NCBI RefSeq assembly: GCF_940670685.1
Contig: NZ_OW711693.1
Coordinates: 2,976,001-3,040,000 of the forward strand
Direction of reading: 5' to 3'
Length of the DNA stretch: 64,000 nucleotides
Source of the DNA: Anaeropeptidivorans aminofermentans
Lineage (GTDB): Bacteria > Bacillota > Clostridia > Lachnospirales > UBA5962
Below the pieces are notes generated by a model. The model was not told the origin of the DNA and searched no databases. It saw nothing but the letters and a program-made list of their open reading frames with translations. A program made the position numbers and the translations under genes. Every line of letters starts with the position of its first letter. The stretch's first letter is position 1. Positions 52,124 to 60,436 of this stretch are shown here, one piece after another.

Positions 52124-52594
52124 TTATGCCTTGGCATTCTTGTCACCCGTAAACGGGTCAACATATTCTTTAAGCGTCATTTGGTCCCCTGCTATGTCAT
52201 CTTGCAGTTGATTACGAATATACTCTGCTATTACTTTTTTGTTGCGGCCCACTGTATCTACGTAATATCCCTTGCACCAGAACTGTCTGTTTCCATACTT
52301 ATACTTCATACTTGCATGTCGGTCGAAGATCATCAGTGAACTTTTTCCTTTGAGATATCCCATGAAACTGGATACACTTAACTTAGGCGGTATACTGACC
52401 AGCATGTGTATATGATCTGGACACGCATTTGCTTCATGTATCTCTACTCCTTTGTGACTGCACAGTTTCCTTAAGATTTCTCCTACATCTGCTTTTATCT
52501 TTCCATAGATTACCTGCCTACGATATTTGGGTGCAAACACTATGTGATACTTGCAATTCCATTTTGTATGGGCTAAACTGTTTACGTCATTCAT
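52124..52594 (-). CDS. tnpA: IS200-type Y1 transposase, copy 1
   Basis: 156 residues, the normal length for IS200/IS605 TnpA. The HUH nuclease motif is in D-H-I-H-M-L-V (about residues 60-66), and the catalytic tyrosine is in the helix A-E-Y-I-R-N-Q-L-Q (about 125-133). K-Y-H-I-V-F-A-P-K-Y-R-R-Q near the start is family-typical. The ATG at 52594 follows GAAGGAG; that site is inside a long hairpin (see findings). About two-thirds identical by eye to copy 2 at 55027. Confidence 0.95.
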   Translation of the reverse strand: MNDVNSLAHTKWNCKYHIVFAPKYRRQVIYGKIKADVGEILRKLCSHKGVEIHEANACPDHIHMLVSIPPKLSVSSFMGYLKGKSSLMIFDRHASMKYKYGNRQFWCKGYYVDTVGRNKKVIAEYIRNQLQDDIAGDQMTLKEYVDPFTGDKNAKA

Positions 52595-52623
52595 TCTTGA
52601 ATGCACTCCTTCATTTTTCTTGT

Positions 52624-52671
52624 GCGGTCGGCAAACCTGCACTTATTTTAAATGAAGGAGTTCTTTTTTTC
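52624..52671 (-). promoter_or_regulatory. tnpA 1 leader hairpin
   Basis: ACTCCTTCATTT (upstream) pairs with AAATGAAGGAGT (containing the ribosome site), with a GTGC...GCAC hairpin between. It would hide the start of tnpA, as known for Salmonella IS200. Confidence 0.6.
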
Positions 52672-52732
52672 TACTCATCGGCTTCCGCCTCTTTTGAACC
52701 ACGGGCCTAGCCCGTGGTTTTCCTTTAACAAA

Positions 52733-52770
52733 TTAAAATACCGCCACTTATTTTTAAAGCAGCGGTATTT
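52733..52770. terminator. Terminator of the SipL-like gene
   Basis: AAATACCGC...GCGGTATTT with CTTA.../TAAAG inside. Confidence 0.75.
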
Positions 52771-52781
52771 CTATTATATTT

Positions 52782-54368
52782 TTAATTTAATACCTCTTCA
52801 AGCATATTCTTTTTAAGAATAAGAAGCTTCTGTCCGGGACTGATGTCATAAGGCTCCGACATTCCGTTTACCTCGGCGATTTCATCAATGGTTGTATTAT
52901 ATCTTTTAGCAATCTTCCAGAGGCTGTCGCCTTCTTGAACGGTATATACGGTGATGCTGGGCATTTGCTCAAGAATATCCGGTTCAATAGGCCTAATTTC
53001 TATATCGGTTATTAAAGAAGCATCCATCATTTCTATTACTCTTGTATTGAAAGTAAGCATTACTCTTACTTCTATTTCGTCGCTGCTTAGCATATTAAAG
53101 CTAATATAATCTATATCTATGCCTACGTCTACGTCCATTCCCGGCTCTGAGCCTTTCGTATCTATGGTCTGCTTAAATGGAATTACCGTATTGAAGCTAT
53201 AAATAGGGCTTTCATCGCTTTCGGCGATATAAAGAATATCCAGCTCTATTGCCCCTTCAACAACTACCTTGTCTTCTAACACCCTAACATCATCTGTTAT
53301 TACTTTTCCGCTTATATTGAATATCTGCAATATATCCGGGCTGTCCTCTTCAAGTTTTACTACTTCTTTTATGGAGGCCTGATTCTTATTTCTGCTTACA
53401 AGGCGAGGATATACAATTTTATTTCTATGTATAAGCAAATCCTGATTTATAAGATAAACGTCTTCCAGTACATCTATTTCATCTATTTTGCTTACCCTTG
53501 CAAATACGGCCATGGTAGCTTCAAGGTCAATAATTCTGTCTTCGCCGTCTTCGTCTGTTCTTACCTGAGCGTGGTCATCTCTAAGGCTAAGCCGAACATC
53601 TGCAAACATATCCTCTGTAATTCCCGGTACGTCTATATGGCCGTTAAAGGGGATTTCATATTCTACAAATTCAATTACACTGTCGTCATCGTCTCCCCTG
53701 TAAAGAACCGTTACGGCAATTTCTCCCATGACATTGATTTTGTCATTAAGAACCTTGTACTCTTGATTGCTTATGGCCATATTTACCTGCAAAAGCTCTT
53801 GTATGCTGGGCTTTCCATGAGGTATTACCACTTCGTCCTTTATGGAAATACGGTCGTCTTTTCTTATAATAGGCCTGTTTAAAACAATCGGGTATTTTAC
53901 CATCTGATTTTCCGGTATGCCTTCAATGTCTACTACAACATCATGTTCCTCGTTTACGATTACATAGACAGATATTTCTATGATTGCCTTGTAATTTGCT
54001 TTTCTGTCATTTACGATTTGATAGTCGATATTTTCAATTTCTATGCCCACATCTACCCACATACTGCTGTCAATGCCGGGAATGTTTATATAGTCATCTA
54101 TAGGCGCAACATGCTCTATGCTGTATACTCTGCTGTCTGGCCCTTTAGACATATAGAGAAGTTTAATAAAGAGGCTTCCCGAAAAACTTACTCTGTCGTT
54201 TGTGGTTTCTACTCTTGTGAGAATGGCCTTTGAATAAGTTTGGAGTATGTAAGCTATATCAGGCTTCACATCAGGCACGATAATATCGCCTTCCATTAGA
54301 AGCTGGGTTTCTTCATCGGCAAAGTCCCTGCTTATTACTATTTTTCTTCTGATTAAATCTACCGCCAT
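52782..54368 (-). CDS. sipL: SipL-like spore coat assembly protein (SPOCS and LysM domains)
   Basis: 528 residues, essentially the length of C. difficile SipL (about 525). Repeated SPOCS (DUF3794) domains cover residues 1-465, each with an alternating beta pattern and D-I-x-Y-I-x-x-x-x-x-S-P-like turns. A C-terminal LysM domain (about 475-522) has Y-T-V-Q-E-G-D-S-L-W-K-I-A-K-R-Y and S-P-G-Q-K-L-L-I-L. SipL binds SpoIVA at the forespore surface and is needed for coat assembly. There is no signal peptide, as expected for a mother-cell protein. The start has GGGGGG. Confidence 0.9.
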   Translation of the reverse strand: MAVDLIRRKIVISRDFADEETQLLMEGDIIVPDVKPDIAYILQTYSKAILTRVETTNDRVSFSGSLFIKLLYMSKGPDSRVYSIEHVAPIDDYINIPGIDSSMWVDVGIEIENIDYQIVNDRKANYKAIIEISVYVIVNEEHDVVVDIEGIPENQMVKYPIVLNRPIIRKDDRISIKDEVVIPHGKPSIQELLQVNMAISNQEYKVLNDKINVMGEIAVTVLYRGDDDDSVIEFVEYEIPFNGHIDVPGITEDMFADVRLSLRDDHAQVRTDEDGEDRIIDLEATMAVFARVSKIDEIDVLEDVYLINQDLLIHRNKIVYPRLVSRNKNQASIKEVVKLEEDSPDILQIFNISGKVITDDVRVLEDKVVVEGAIELDILYIAESDESPIYSFNTVIPFKQTIDTKGSEPGMDVDVGIDIDYISFNMLSSDEIEVRVMLTFNTRVIEMMDASLITDIEIRPIEPDILEQMPSITVYTVQEGDSLWKIAKRYNTTIDEIAEVNGMSEPYDISPGQKLLILKKNMLEEVLN

Positions 54369-54632
54369 ATATTTTTACCCCCCTGCATGAAATTACTTTT
54401 CTTTTCAGAGCATAAGCCAATTCATATAAAATATCCTTTGCCCCAATAGAAAAATGATTAATATCCTTTAAGCAATCTTTATGTTCTTATGGCTTAATAA
54501 GTCCTATATTAATATATTATCTTGGCAGATGTTTTATGTGTAAAAATCAAAAATGAAAGGCTTTGGGGCCTTGTTGTATAATATAAAGGCCCAGAGGGGT
54601 GAAGAGGCGCAGGAAAGGCTTAAGGGGCGATA
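54369..54632. other. Upstream region of the SipL-like gene
   Basis: About 260 bp. I expect a mother-cell (sigma-E type) promoter here but could not fix one. Nothing else recognised. Confidence 0.3.
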
Positions 54633-54820
54633 TATAGTCAATTTGCCTTTATACAGAAGCAAACAAAACAAAAGTAAGGTAGTAAAAAACTATTTTTCAT
54701 CACAGCTTAAAATAAGAAAAAAGCAATAAGAATTTTTGCTCCATGAAATACCGTAAGATTAAAGTGCCGTAAAGGGCATTTTAATCCAGGCAGAATTTTT
54801 TCCTGTTCCTATTGACTATA
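54633..54820. repeat. Family B-type repeat, enlarged copy
   Basis: TATAGTCAATTTGCCTTTAT at left; CCTATTGACTATAATA at right near 54820. The longer interior includes a family C-like GTAGTAAAAAACTATTTTTC. Possibly one repeat in another. Confidence 0.4.
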
Positions 54821-54906
54821 ATACTATTTCATATTAAATCAAGTATGGGCTCATCTTCTGCAAATGCTTTCGTAATTTTTCGCAGAGCCTTTTCATCATA
54901 ATCATA

Positions 54907-55613
54907 ACTACCGGCTTAGCCGGTAGTTTGCTCTGCCCCTATAAGGGGCTCTTACTGGCATGCGTCTGAGGACGCATCGAAGCGGTTTGCCAACCGCATT
55001 TACTTCCCAATAACCGCTAAAGCGGTTTATTTTTTATTTCCTTTCACTGGCTCCCCCGTAAACGGGTCAATATATTCTAACAATGAAATTTGATCTGCTA
55101 CTTTATCTTCTTGTATTTGATTTCTAATGTATTCTTCTATTTTTTTCGCATTTTTACCTACTGTATCAACATAATATCCCCTACACCAGAAATGTCTATT
55201 CCCATATTTATATTTTAAATTTGCATGTCTATCGAATATTATTAAAGAACTCTTTCCTTTCAAATATCCCATTATCTCTGATACACTATATTTAGGTGGT
55301 ATTCTGACTAACATGTGTATATGGTCACTACAACATTCTGCTTCTATTATTTCTATGCCTTTTCTTTCACATAATTCTCTAAGTATCTTTCCTATATCCG
55401 CCTTTAATCTTCCATAAATTATTTGTCTTCGATACTTTGGAGCAAATACCAGATGATATTTACATTCCCAGGTTGTATGTGATAAACTATTTTTGTCCAT
55501 CGGACACACCTCCTATGATCTAATAATTGTGGTTGGCAAACCCACTTTATTTTATCACAGGGGGTATTTTTCTTGAAGCTAAAGCATTTTCCCTCCACCT
55601 GCATAGCAGGTGG
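54907..55613 (-). mobile_element. IS200-type insertion element 2
   Basis: About 700 bp bounded by hairpins ACTACCGGC, TTA, GCCGGTAGT (54907-54927) and CCACCTGC, ATA, GCAGGTGG (55595-55613). One tnpA, no tnpB. Its flanking structures match those of element 1 in place and shape but not in sequence. Confidence 0.8.
55027..55500 (-). CDS. tnpA: IS200-type Y1 transposase, copy 2
   Basis: 157 residues. HUH motif in D-H-I-H-M-L-V, catalytic Tyr in E-E-Y-I-R-N-Q-I-Q, and the K-Y-H-L-V-F-A-P-K-Y-R-R-Q block. Full length and uninterrupted. The ATG at 55500 has AGGAGG 8 bases before it. It ends with a different C-terminal tail (basic, G-E-P-V-K-G-N-K-K) from copy 1. Confidence 0.95.
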   Translation of the reverse strand: MDKNSLSHTTWECKYHLVFAPKYRRQIIYGRLKADIGKILRELCERKGIEIIEAECCSDHIHMLVRIPPKYSVSEIMGYLKGKSSLIIFDRHANLKYKYGNRHFWCRGYYVDTVGKNAKKIEEYIRNQIQEDKVADQISLLEYIDPFTGEPVKGNKK

Positions 55614-55637
55614 TTTATTGTATGAGATACAATAAAA

Positions 55638-55683
55638 AAGGTATTAAAAAGCCGCTTGCAAAACGGCCCTTTAATACCTTTAT
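55638..55683. terminator. Terminator of veg
   Basis: AAAGGTATTAAA...TTTAATACCTTT with a GCCG/CGGC inner stem. Confidence 0.8.
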
Positions 55684-55685
55684 CT

Positions 55686-55928
55686 TTATTCGCATATAGT
55701 AAGCTCTACTGATTTAGTCAATATATCCGTATAACTGCAGGAAACAGTTCTTACGGAATTATTTCCCTCATCAAGGTGTATTGTAAAAATGCTTGGGTAA
55801 ACATTCGCAATAACGCCTTCATTCACTACAGATTTATTATGCCTCTTGTTTGATTCAAGTCGTACCTTGTAGCCCACGCAACTGGCAATATGCCGTTTGA
55901 CCTGAAAAAGGTCCTTCTTTTCAATCAA
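55686..55928 (-). CDS. veg: Veg protein
   Basis: 80 residues, a small SH3-like beta protein. Blocks shared with Bacillus Veg: V-K-R-H-I-A-S-C-V-G-Y-K-V-R-L, then A-N-V-Y-P-S-I-F-T-I-H-L-D-E and a late S-Y-T-D-I-L-T-K-S-V-E-L-T. In Bacillus it is very strongly transcribed and linked to biofilm control. The start is TTG with GAGGTGA 6 bases before it; there is no nearby ATG. A near-consensus promoter precedes it. Confidence 0.93.
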   Translation of the reverse strand: MIEKKDLFQVKRHIASCVGYKVRLESNKRHNKSVVNEGVIANVYPSIFTIHLDEGNNSVRTVSCSYTDILTKSVELTICE

Positions 55929-56040
55929 TTAAATCACCTCAGTTTTTTTCTGCATAAAAAATGCAGTCGGTATTGTAAACATACCAAAACCAAGAGAAAA
56001 TACTTAAAGAAAATACATAATTTTCATACTGGTTTAATTA

Positions 56041-56069
56041 ATTATAGCACATTACCCCGCAAGCGTCAA
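56041..56069 (-). promoter_or_regulatory. Promoter of veg
   Basis: On the minus strand TTGACG (56069-56064), 17 bases, TATAAT (56046-56041). One of the best promoters in the window, giving a leader of about 105 nt with a CTGCAT/ATGCAG hairpin. Confidence 0.85.
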
Positions 56070-56106
56070 GTTAAACAAAAAATTTTATCACACAGAAAGC
56101 CTCTTG

Positions 56107-56616
56107 TCAATATATTTTTAACTTATTTATTGGAAACCACCTTAAAATTATTTTTCCTTTGAGACTTTTTTTATCTATCGCTCCAAAATACCTGCTGTCT
56201 ACGCTTTCCTGCCTGTTGTCACCCATTACGAAATACTGATTCTCCAAAAGGTCTATGGTCATGTCTTTTGACGTGTCTCCAAGAATATAGTCCTCGTTAA
56301 GCATTTCTCCGTTTATGTATACTTTGCCTTCTTTTATTTCAAGAGAATCTCCGGGAACGGCTATAATCCTTTTAACAATATTCTTAGGACCAATCTTATC
56401 TTTATTTTTGCAAATAACAAGCTCTCCTCTTTCATAGCCGCTGATAAGGCCTAAGGCCCTGCTCATAATGACTCTGTCCTTGTTGCAAAGGGAAGGCTCC
56501 ATGGATATTCCGTCTATTCTCACAGGCCAAAAGCCTATAAATAAAATGAGAAATATAATGAGGGCTTGTTTGAAGGATTTTATATACTCTTCTACTATTT
56601 CCTTTTTTATCGACAT
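56107..56616 (-). CDS. lepB: Signal peptidase I
   Basis: 169 residues. It cuts signal peptides from exported proteins. One N-terminal membrane segment (about 17-32), then Ser38 in G-I-S-M-E-P-S-L (nucleophile) and Lys82 in V-K-R-I-I-A-V-P-G-D (general base). A late M-G-D-N-R-Q-E-S-V-D-S-R block is standard. It is a short Gram-positive type. The start has AAAGGTG. It is followed by veg, which has its own promoter. Confidence 0.95.
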   Translation of the reverse strand: MSIKKEIVEEYIKSFKQALIIFLILFIGFWPVRIDGISMEPSLCNKDRVIMSRALGLISGYERGELVICKNKDKIGPKNIVKRIIAVPGDSLEIKEGKVYINGEMLNEDYILGDTSKDMTIDLLENQYFVMGDNRQESVDSRYFGAIDKKSLKGKIILRWFPINKLKIY

Positions 56617-56723
56617 ATATACACCTTTTGTAAATTAAATTTATATTCTTTTGATTAGGGCGTGTCTGTAAAGTCCAAAACCTAGTCTATTCTACCATAA
56701 AAACGTGACTTCTTCATTGAAAA

Positions 56724-56853
56724 TATAGTAAATTTCAGTAAAGGAAGTAATAAAAATCTATTTTTCATAAACGGCTTAAACATATAAAACCCCCATGTTT
56801 AAGCCATTCAAAATATACGATTTTTATTACTGTTTCATTTGAAATTTACTATA
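56724..56853. repeat. Hybrid A/C palindromic repeat
   Basis: 130 bp with family A ends (TATAGTAAATTTC, GAAATTTACTATA) but a family C core (AGTAATAAAAATC, CATAAACGGCTTAAAC/GTTTAAGCCATTCA, GATTTTTATTACTG). Confidence 0.75.
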
Positions 56854-56929
56854 CTCGAAATAGCACCGCTATTTCTTCGTTTTTCTTCTCAGAATTTTTG
56901 CTTCGCAAAAATCACGCTGCGCGTGACCG

Positions 56930-57080
56930 GACTTCTTGACCGTTCCATTCGAATTCACATTTTCATGCAAACAATACTTTTTCTGCTTTACAGCTGAAAA
57001 ATGTATTTCTGCTGTAAAATAATAAATAAACTTTCGTTTATTTATTATTCTTGTCGGCTTGACTGTTTTCAGCACTGCCT
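56930..57080. repeat. Family F element, copy 2 (inverted, partial)
   Basis: 150 bp matching 2158-2300 in reverse, including the TTTCAGCTGTAAAG word and the AATAATAAATAAA arm pair. Only one end is clear (GGCAGTGC near 57080). Confidence 0.7.
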
Positions 57081-57097
57081 AGGGGGTTTTTAAAGGA

Positions 57098-57136
57098 GCA
57101 AACGGAATAAAACCTGTAAGTTTTATTCCGTTTTTT
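57098..57136. terminator. Terminator of the PEGA protein gene
   Basis: AAACGGAATAAAAC, CTGTAA, GTTTTATTCCGTTTTTT. Confidence 0.9.
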
Positions 57137-57145
57137 AAGGTACTA

Positions 57146-58690
57146 TTACGGCGTAGGTATAATAGGAGCCGTCTCCGTGGGCGGATTTGACATATCCTCC
57201 CTTAATATAATCTGAGTGTTCTTTTCCACATCACTCATATTAAGATTAACGTTTATATAGCCGTCTTTTCTTACGGAAAGGCTTGATGCATTTTCATCTA
57301 CATTAATACTAAGAGGAGAAATGCCCATATAAGCATTATCCACATATATATCTGCTCCTGCAGGAACGGTTGTAATATTAATTTCTCTCGTCTTAACAAG
57401 CTCGTTTAAGGTTATATTAACTTCTTTCGTAGGAGCGTCAATATTTACCTTAACTTCATAAGGCTCGTATCCGTCCTTTTCCGCCTTTACAGTGTATTCA
57501 CCGTAGGGAAGATTCTGGGGCGCTTCGGCATTAATCTGCTTATCGTCCAGCATTACCTTGGCGCCTGTAACGTTTATTACGATATTTAATGTTCCTGATG
57601 TTATTACGGCGTCACTAAGGTCAAGAACTGCAATTTCTCCGCTTTTAACCTCTATTTCCTTTGTCATAGGCTCTATATTGCTTCCCTTGATAACAAGCTT
57701 TCGCTTTCCCTCCTGAACCTTTATGGGCTCTGATACGCTGCCGCCTTCCTCCATAAGGATTCTGCTGTTATTGTCTATTTCTATGATTCCGTCTTTAATA
57801 TTCTGGCCGTTTTTAACCTCTATTGTCCCTACTGCGGTATTGACCTCTACATACCAGCAGGTATCGTTCATACCCTTTAGGGTAACGACATTAAGAGGGT
57901 CTATTTTTGAAATATCATAGGCGCTTCCCTCGTAGAAGACCATGGTTTTATCCTTGTCATACTTATAAGTGTCGTTTCCTATTACGATGGACTGGTTTTC
58001 CGTATTGATTTTTACATTGGTCACAAGCTTATGCTCCCATGCCATGGAACTTATGCTTAAACCTGAAAGCTCTTTACTGTCCGATGAAAATCTTGCGTCT
58101 ACAATGTCACCTACTTTGATTTCGGCAAATACGATGGCTTCTCCGTATTTATTTTTTAATTGGGTCGTCCCTGAAATACTGAAATCAAATGTCTTTTTGT
58201 TTTCTATGTCGAATATTTCGACTTTATTGCCGGAGCTGTCAACCTTATTGATGAGACCTATGATGCTTGTTTCATCCACAGCCGCAACAGGCGATTTTTC
58301 ATCGGTATTTTTTTCCTGGGATGTCCCCGGCTCCTGCTTTGCCGGAGGGGCCTCCCCCTTAGTCACGTATTTGAAAGCCGCAAAAAACACGGCTATACAT
58401 ACAATTACCGCAACCACAAGCGTTATGATATAAAAATATACGTAATTTCCCCCCGTAGGCCTGCTTTTTTCAGGCGAAGCGCTTCTTGAGGATTTGGAAA
58501 CAGGCGGCCGCCTTTTCACAGGAGGGTGAATTCTTGTTTCGTCCATGGCAGGGTGGATTCTTGTTTTGTCCAAATCCTGCTGCCGTCTCCTGCTGCTTTT
58601 AGACGGAGTATAATAAACGCCCTCGTCCTCATAATCATGTCCGCTGCCTCTTTTGTTTTCACCGGGGCCTTTTCTACTGCTATTACTCAT
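57146..58690 (-). CDS. PEGA-domain membrane protein
   Basis: 514 residues. A charged, Ser/Arg-rich cytoplasmic start (1-85) holding a near-repeat T-R-I-H-P-A-M-D-E / T-R-I-H-P-P-V-K, one membrane segment (about 86-110) and a long outer part. The C-terminal third contains two PEGA repeats: L-P-Y-G-E-Y-T-V-K-A-E-K-D-G-Y-E (about 385-400) and V-P-A-G-A-D-I-Y-V-D-N (about 440-460). PEGA domains are surface beta modules. The TR-x-H-P motifs could be kinase targets (inference). The start has AGAGGTG. Confidence 0.85.
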   Translation of the reverse strand: MSNSSRKGPGENKRGSGHDYEDEGVYYTPSKSSRRRQQDLDKTRIHPAMDETRIHPPVKRRPPVSKSSRSASPEKSRPTGGNYVYFYIITLVVAVIVCIAVFFAAFKYVTKGEAPPAKQEPGTSQEKNTDEKSPVAAVDETSIIGLINKVDSSGNKVEIFDIENKKTFDFSISGTTQLKNKYGEAIVFAEIKVGDIVDARFSSDSKELSGLSISSMAWEHKLVTNVKINTENQSIVIGNDTYKYDKDKTMVFYEGSAYDISKIDPLNVVTLKGMNDTCWYVEVNTAVGTIEVKNGQNIKDGIIEIDNNSRILMEEGGSVSEPIKVQEGKRKLVIKGSNIEPMTKEIEVKSGEIAVLDLSDAVITSGTLNIVINVTGAKVMLDDKQINAEAPQNLPYGEYTVKAEKDGYEPYEVKVNIDAPTKEVNITLNELVKTREINITTVPAGADIYVDNAYMGISPLSINVDENASSLSVRKDGYINVNLNMSDVEKNTQIILREDMSNPPTETAPIIPTP

Positions 58691-58778
58691 ATAAACACCT
58701 CTTAAAGCCGAAATTATGCTCCGCTTGATAATGCCTTATAGTTATATAGGGCATAAGTATTCTTCTGCAAAAGCTTCT

Positions 58779-58916
58779 TATAGTAAATTTAAAGTTAAAC
58801 AGCAGCAAAACCATATATTCAAGAGGGTTCAAAAATGTACTTGTTTCCGACGGAAATCCTTGTTTGAATCCGTAGTGAATAGGTCTTTGTTACATCTTTA
58901 TAAGAAATTTACTATA
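58779..58916. repeat. Family A palindromic repeat, copy 6 (inverted)
   Basis: 138 bp, TATAGTAAATTT and AAATTTACTATA both intact. It lies upstream of the PEGA gene. Confidence 0.85.
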
Positions 58917-59372
58917 AAAGAATAGCGAAACATCTAAATCATAAGTAATATATCAAAATGGTCAACTACCTTCTGTAATTTCAAATTGCAGAAGTATCCT
59001 ACGCAGGGATTATCCCCACACAATAAAGCAAGTAACCCCAACTTTTGAAATTTAAAGCAGTCTTTAAATTTTGAAGCGAGAGGCTTGCTTCTTGAGATAA
59101 AATATTGATTTATACCGGAGGGAAGATGGAAAATAAGACAAGCATAAGCTTGTAAATTTCCTGCCATTTGCGCCCTCTTATAGTTCATAAGCTTGTTTTT
59201 AAGCTTGCTAACTATAGTAAATTATATATGGTTTGGGGCCTTTTCACAAGTATTACTTAAAAGCCGACTGCTCAGCTTACAAACATTTTAATATTTCAGA
59301 ACAAAAACTTCAAGGAAAAACCGCCTTTTACCATGCCCTAGTAAAATTGCCCTAAAACCCTTTTTATGCATT
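58917..59372. other. Intergenic stretch, nothing firm
   Basis: About 450 bp. A minus frame of 84 codons covers part of it but shows no family sign, ribosome site or codon pattern; I treat it as chance. No RNA or terminator recognised. Confidence 0.35.
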
Positions 59373-60371
59373 TTATACTGCTATAAGCCTATTTATATAT
59401 TCTTCGTATTTTCTTCTGCCTTCCGTTTCTAAAATAAGTTTTCTCTCCATAGAGCTTGGTATAAAGCTTCGCTTTTTATAATAAAAGCTTTCGCAGACAT
59501 TGACAAAGCCTTCAGGGTACAGAAGAAAGGCATATAAAATATTCATTTCTTCATCGCCTATGGGATTTACTTTGGCGTATGTATCTACTATCTGATAAAT
59601 ATCAATTCGTTTTTCCGTATTATGCTTCAAATATCTTTTTATTAAAGAGGATAAATCGAAAATACAGTAATCAAAAGATGCCTTTGAAAAATTAGAAAAG
59701 AAAATCTCTCCGTTCTTTACATATATATTTTCTTTTTTCAGAATATTATGGCATATGCTTTTATTGCCGGATTCCTGCATATAATTTTCCGTTCTCAAAA
59801 TATCCAAGGCAAGACTTATTTTCTCCATATATTCTTCATAAGTCTTAAGAAAAACAACATCAAAATCAGACATTCTTCCCGAATTTCCAATCTGCCTTTT
59901 TATTTTGCTAAGCTGATTTTTGGAATCGGAAAGACGCTTAAGCATATTTCCGCCTTTAAACGCTTCGCCGGAAAAGCGCATTTCTTTCAGTATCTTATGC
60001 ATTAAAGCCGTATCCGAAACAAGCCTTAAAAAAAGCTCCACCTTGGAAAAATCCATTTGTTCGGCCTCAGGAGCCTCTGTCATGATGTAATTTTCGTTAT
60101 TATACGTATAGTAAGGCGTATTGTTTATAGAAAGGCTGAAATGGTCTACATTTTTAAAGTTATTTTCTTTCAGGAAATTCTTTATATCATGGGAAAACAG
60201 AATATGATTTATGCTTTCATCGGTTTTTTGAAGCATACTTCTTTTCCCATGTGCATTGACTATAAAATTTCCCTTTTGCTTTAGGACATTGCCGGGCTTA
60301 AGATTAAAGCCCCTTAATACTTGATAGTTTAAAGCCTCTATAACAACACCCCCTGCATATAATAAAGCCAA
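59373..60371 (-). CDS. CotS-like spore coat pseudokinase
   Basis: 332 residues from the TTG at 60371, of the CotS/YsxE kinase-fold group. The catalytic-loop region reads I-C-H-N-I-L-K-K-E-N-I-Y, where active APH kinases have H-G-D-x-H-x-x-N, and the metal motif D-F-D is N-F-S. So it is probably not an active kinase. It most likely sits in the spore coat. AGGGGGTG lies 7 bases before an ATA at 60341, not before the TTG, so a rare start is possible (first residues then E-A-L-N-Y-Q-V-L). Confidence 0.7.
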   Translation of the reverse strand: MALLYAGGVVIEALNYQVLRGFNLKPGNVLKQKGNFIVNAHGKRSMLQKTDESINHILFSHDIKNFLKENNFKNVDHFSLSINNTPYYTYNNENYIMTEAPEAEQMDFSKVELFLRLVSDTALMHKILKEMRFSGEAFKGGNMLKRLSDSKNQLSKIKRQIGNSGRMSDFDVVFLKTYEEYMEKISLALDILRTENYMQESGNKSICHNILKKENIYVKNGEIFFSNFSKASFDYCIFDLSSLIKRYLKHNTEKRIDIYQIVDTYAKVNPIGDEEMNILYAFLLYPEGFVNVCESFYYKKRSFIPSSMERKLILETEGRRKYEEYINRLIAV

Positions 60372-60436
60372 AAGAAGACTCTATTTATGGCAATTTTTAA
60401 AATTAAATTCTCTATATGAATCCATATAAAAGAGCT

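Larger units (their letters stand above)
51997..52719 (-). mobile_element. IS200-type insertion element 1
   Basis: About 720 bp bounded by short hairpins: CCACCCGT, GACA, ACGGGTGG (51997-52016) and CCACGGGC, CTA, GCCCGTGG (52699-52717). Between them are one tnpA and structured flanks; no tnpB. Such elements move as single strands using the hairpins and leave no terminal inverted repeats or target duplication. The exact ends cannot be fixed from one copy. Confidence 0.8.

Noticed and set aside
54907-55613. TnpB guide (omega) RNA at the ends of the IS elements
   Set aside because: No tnpB gene or tnpB remnant was found in either element, so the structured part is described without that label.
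58934-59188. 84-codon minus-strand ORF in an intergenic gap
   Set aside because: No ribosome site, no family features, unusual residue mix (many Cys and Phe).
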